Of a stretch of DNA of 64,000 nt, positions 62,206-64,000 are shown in pieces. A program made the translations under genes and the position numbers. Where the stretch lies: the NCBI GenBank assembly GCA_964513675.1, contig CAZEOD010000002.1, positions 1 to 64,000 on the forward strand, given 5' to 3'. Below the pieces are notes generated by a model that made no database searches, was not told the origin of the DNA, and saw nothing but the letters and a program-made list of their open reading frames with translations. Source of the stretch: CALFVT01 sp964513675. GTDB taxonomy: Bacteria > Pseudomonadota > Alphaproteobacteria > Caulobacterales > Maricaulaceae. Each line of letters opens with the position of its first letter. Positions within the stretch are counted from its first letter, which is position 1.

Positions 62206-62672
62206 TGACCCGCTTTAACATGCTGACCTTGCGCGAGAAAATCATGGTTATGGTGATGATCGGCTTGATCGCGCTGTTTATTATCGGGCAGTTTATTTTA
62301 GCCCCGCTAATGCGCTTTCACAGCAATGCCGCGCAAGCCCAGCAAAAAGCGCAAAATGACCGGGCCTTTATTGAGCAAAACATAGGCCGCCTTAATATAG
62401 CCGCTGCATCCCAAGGCCGCGAGATTTTCTCGCGTACAGCCCTGCTTGATATGTCGCGGCAAGCGGGTATCGAGCGCGTTAGCCGCATACAGCCTCAACC
62501 CAATGGCGATATTAAAGTTTGGATGGATGACGTCGCAAGCCAGCAGGTTTTCACCTTTTTGCAAAATATTGACAGCCGCTATGAAACCCGCGTGACGGCG
62601 GCGCAAATGACGCGCCAAGATACGGGGTTTGTCTCTGTGCAGATTAGCTTCTCGCTTCGGACTGGCCCATAA
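62202..62672 (+). CDS. gspM: T2SS platform protein GspM, set B
   Basis: Single N-terminal helix (IMVMVMIGLIALFIIGQFIL) after LTLREK, the usual GspM opening, and a periplasmic part ending RQDTGFVSVQISFSLRTGP. 156 residues, partner of GspL. Confidence 0.8.
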   Translation: MMTRFNMLTLREKIMVMVMIGLIALFIIGQFILAPLMRFHSNAAQAQQKAQNDRAFIEQNIGRLNIAAASQGREIFSRTALLDMSRQAGIERVSRIQPQPNGDIKVWMDDVASQQVFTFLQNIDSRYETRVTAAQMTRQDTGFVSVQISFSLRTGP

Positions 62673-62673
62673 G

Positions 62674-63450
62674 ATGCGCCGCTTTATGGCTCTTGGCTTG
62701 ATATGGGTCTGGCTTTGCGCGGCGGCTGTGGTGCCCGCGCGCTGGGCGGCGGCGCTTTTACCTGATAGCGCTAAAGCTCATATCATCCCCGACTCCGTCA
62801 GCGGAAGCATATGGCAGGGGCAGGCTAAAGTCTTACCGCCGAAAACCACATGGCCGATAGAGGCCATTTATAAAATAAACCCGCTCTCTGCCCTTATAGC
62901 GCGCCCCTATGCTAAAACCCAGCTTAGCGGCTACGGATTTAGAGCAGGAGGGCTCTTTGGGGTTTGGGGGTCAAGCCGGATGAAGCTGAAAGAGGTTACG
63001 GCTGATTTTCAAATATCGCAGCTGCCGATTAGTGATCCTCGCTTTTCGGGCCTCTCGGGGCAAATTTTTCTGACATTTGATGATTTAAATATCAAAAACG
63101 GCTGCCAATCCGCCGCCGGTCAAGCGCGGTCAGATATTTTAACGGCTAATGAGCAAAGCTGGCAATGGACTGGGCCTATTTTATCAGGCCCGATTTCCTG
63201 CGACGGCGAGGCGGTCTTGGCGGCTCTCCGGGGCCGTAATAATGATTATGATGTCGCGCTTGATCTTCGTCTTTATGCAGATGGCGTTTACGGCGTTGAT
63301 GTGACGCTCACGCCGATAGGCTCCGATAAGGGGCGCGGAGCAGATGGTTTTGGCTTTGTCTTGGGCTTGCTTGGGTTTGAAGAAAATCCTGACGGGAGTG
63401 CGCAGCTCAGAGAGAAGGGGAATATTTTTCAAGGACAGAGATATGAGTGA
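62674..63450 (+). CDS. gspN: T2SS protein GspN, set B
   Basis: One N-terminal helix (RFMALGLIWVWLCAAAVVPA) and a periplasmic domain with SGSIWQGQAKVLPP and FDDLNIKNGCQSAAGQ, matching the GspN pattern. The ATG lies two bases after the gspM stop; a longer upstream frame would overlap gspM and spoil the N-terminus. 258 residues. GspN has no counterpart in set A. Confidence 0.83.
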   Translation: MRRFMALGLIWVWLCAAAVVPARWAAALLPDSAKAHIIPDSVSGSIWQGQAKVLPPKTTWPIEAIYKINPLSALIARPYAKTQLSGYGFRAGGLFGVWGSSRMKLKEVTADFQISQLPISDPRFSGLSGQIFLTFDDLNIKNGCQSAAGQARSDILTANEQSWQWTGPILSGPISCDGEAVLAALRGRNNDYDVALDLRLYADGVYGVDVTLTPIGSDKGRGADGFGFVLGLLGFEENPDGSAQLREKGNIFQGQRYE

Positions 63451-63961
63451 AGATAAAAAATTAAAAATATCATACGCTCAGATCGCGGCGAGGGCGCTGG
63501 CCGCTATAGCCGCAGGGAGCGCATTGGCCAGTTGTCAGTCCCTCGCAGATGCCCCAGAGCGGCTGCCCAATAAAACGGCGGCCGCGCTGCAACCCGCCAG
63601 CCAAGGCCTTGCTCCGCGTGAGTTAAACCGCGGCGAATGTGGTTTATTTATCTGGGCCGGAGACGCGCGAACATTTATTCTTTTCACGCAAAATGGGCAA
63701 AGCGCTGTTCTCGCGAAAGACAGTCAAGAGATGGCCTTAAAAGCGGAGCCGCCTCGCGTTAGCGGTGATCTTTACGGGCAAATTCCGGTGCAAAATTTTA
63801 CAGATGCTGAGGGCCGCACCTATGCTTTGTCCTTAGCGGGAGAAGAAAATATTGACGGCGGGATTCGCTACTCATCCGGAACATGGCGCTATAAAGATAG
63901 CGCCGGATGGGATGTTCTCACGCCCGTTTACGGCCTGTCGACCTGCCAGCCTCTCTCCTAA
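63443..63961 (+). CDS. T2SS-linked lipoprotein, unknown function
   Basis: Starts inside the end of gspN (8-base overlap, TATGAGTGA), so it belongs to the operon. A signal with lipobox (AAIAAGSALASC, cysteine near 28) is followed by a compact domain of about 140 residues with RGECGLFIWAGDARTFILF at its start and GLSTCQP at its end, the two cysteines probably paired, and GTWRYKDSAGWDVLTPVYG. I do not recognise the family. Position suggests an accessory such as a pilotin, but pilotins are usually smaller. The last 39 bases of the window hold nothing I can support. Confidence 0.65.
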   Translation: MSEDKKLKISYAQIAARALAAIAAGSALASCQSLADAPERLPNKTAAALQPASQGLAPRELNRGECGLFIWAGDARTFILFTQNGQSAVLAKDSQEMALKAEPPRVSGDLYGQIPVQNFTDAEGRTYALSLAGEENIDGGIRYSSGTWRYKDSAGWDVLTPVYGLSTCQPLS

Positions 63962-64000
63962 AACATAAGGCCAATGGGCCTAAAGCCGTTCTAATATAGA

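Noticed and set aside
62629..62673. Upstream GTG start for gspN overlapping gspM
   Set aside because: It would add 15 residues before a normal membrane anchor and overlap gspM; the ATG two bases after the gspM stop is better.

Overview
This is about 64 kb of an alphaproteobacterial chromosome of roughly balanced GC, with two 100-N scaffold gaps (19404-19503 and 27165-27264), so it comes from a draft or metagenome assembly. The clade is suggested by sciP (the CtrA inhibitor), the hemC-hemD-Mic60-hemY cluster, the ubiB-coaBC-dut neighbourhood, an IalB-family protein and TTAA-N7-TTAA CtrA-type boxes. A Caulobacterales/Hyphomonadales-like, probably aquatic, organism fits best, but I cannot place it more precisely. 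No tRNA, rRNA, CRISPR array, insertion sequence or prophage was seen.

Region by region. 1-3.7 kb: the 5' end of a thiolase (running off the left edge), dodecin, mnmA with a tiny membrane protein, sciP, and a MinD-like protein that has lost its P-loop. 3.7-6.4 kb: a three-gene metal-chelate/cobalamin-type ABC importer. 6.7-11.3 kb: ubiB, coaBC, a secreted protein with an internal duplication, and dut. 11.3-16.9 kb: thioesterase, a GT2 plus GT-C glycosyltransferase pair, gpsA and tsaD. 17-21.5 kb: hemC, hemD, a Mic60/mitofilin-like gene split by an assembly gap, and hemY. 21.5-23.9 kb: cupin, terC, SDR dehydrogenase. 24-27.1 kb: a probable phosphate-starvation module (PiT-like permease, 47-aa membrane peptide, OprO/P-type porin) with Pho-box-like 11-nt repeats. 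27.5-30.8 kb: TetR regulator, PlsC-type acyltransferase, LplT-like transporter, TrmH-family methylase. 31-36.5 kb: IalB-like protein with an unusual ATPase-receiver protein behind a CtrA-type box, then argG, a periplasmic rhodanese and an MscS channel.

36.5-64 kb is the most striking part: two complete but very different type II secretion system (T2SS) gene sets side by side. Set A (36.5-50.6 kb) is divergent and rearranged: gspF-G-H-O on the minus strand; a sulfotransferase, then gspJ-K-L-M-C-D-I on the plus strand; then a gene for a 490-residue, extremely acidic, lysine- and histidine-poor secreted protein with its own CtrA-type promoter, structured leader, high-expression-like codon use and strong terminator; then gspE. 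Set B (52.2-63.5 kb) is canonical, gspC-D-E-F-G-H-I-J-K-L-M-N, followed by a lipoprotein. rmlC and rmlA (dTDP-rhamnose precursor synthesis) lie between the sets. The reading I favour, as inference, is that set A is a dedicated exporter for the acidic S-layer-like surface protein, possibly under cell-cycle control, while set B is the general secretion machine.

A recurring local feature is short in-frame tandem repetition (15-24 bp units) in several unrelated genes, and both assembly gaps sit at or near repeats.
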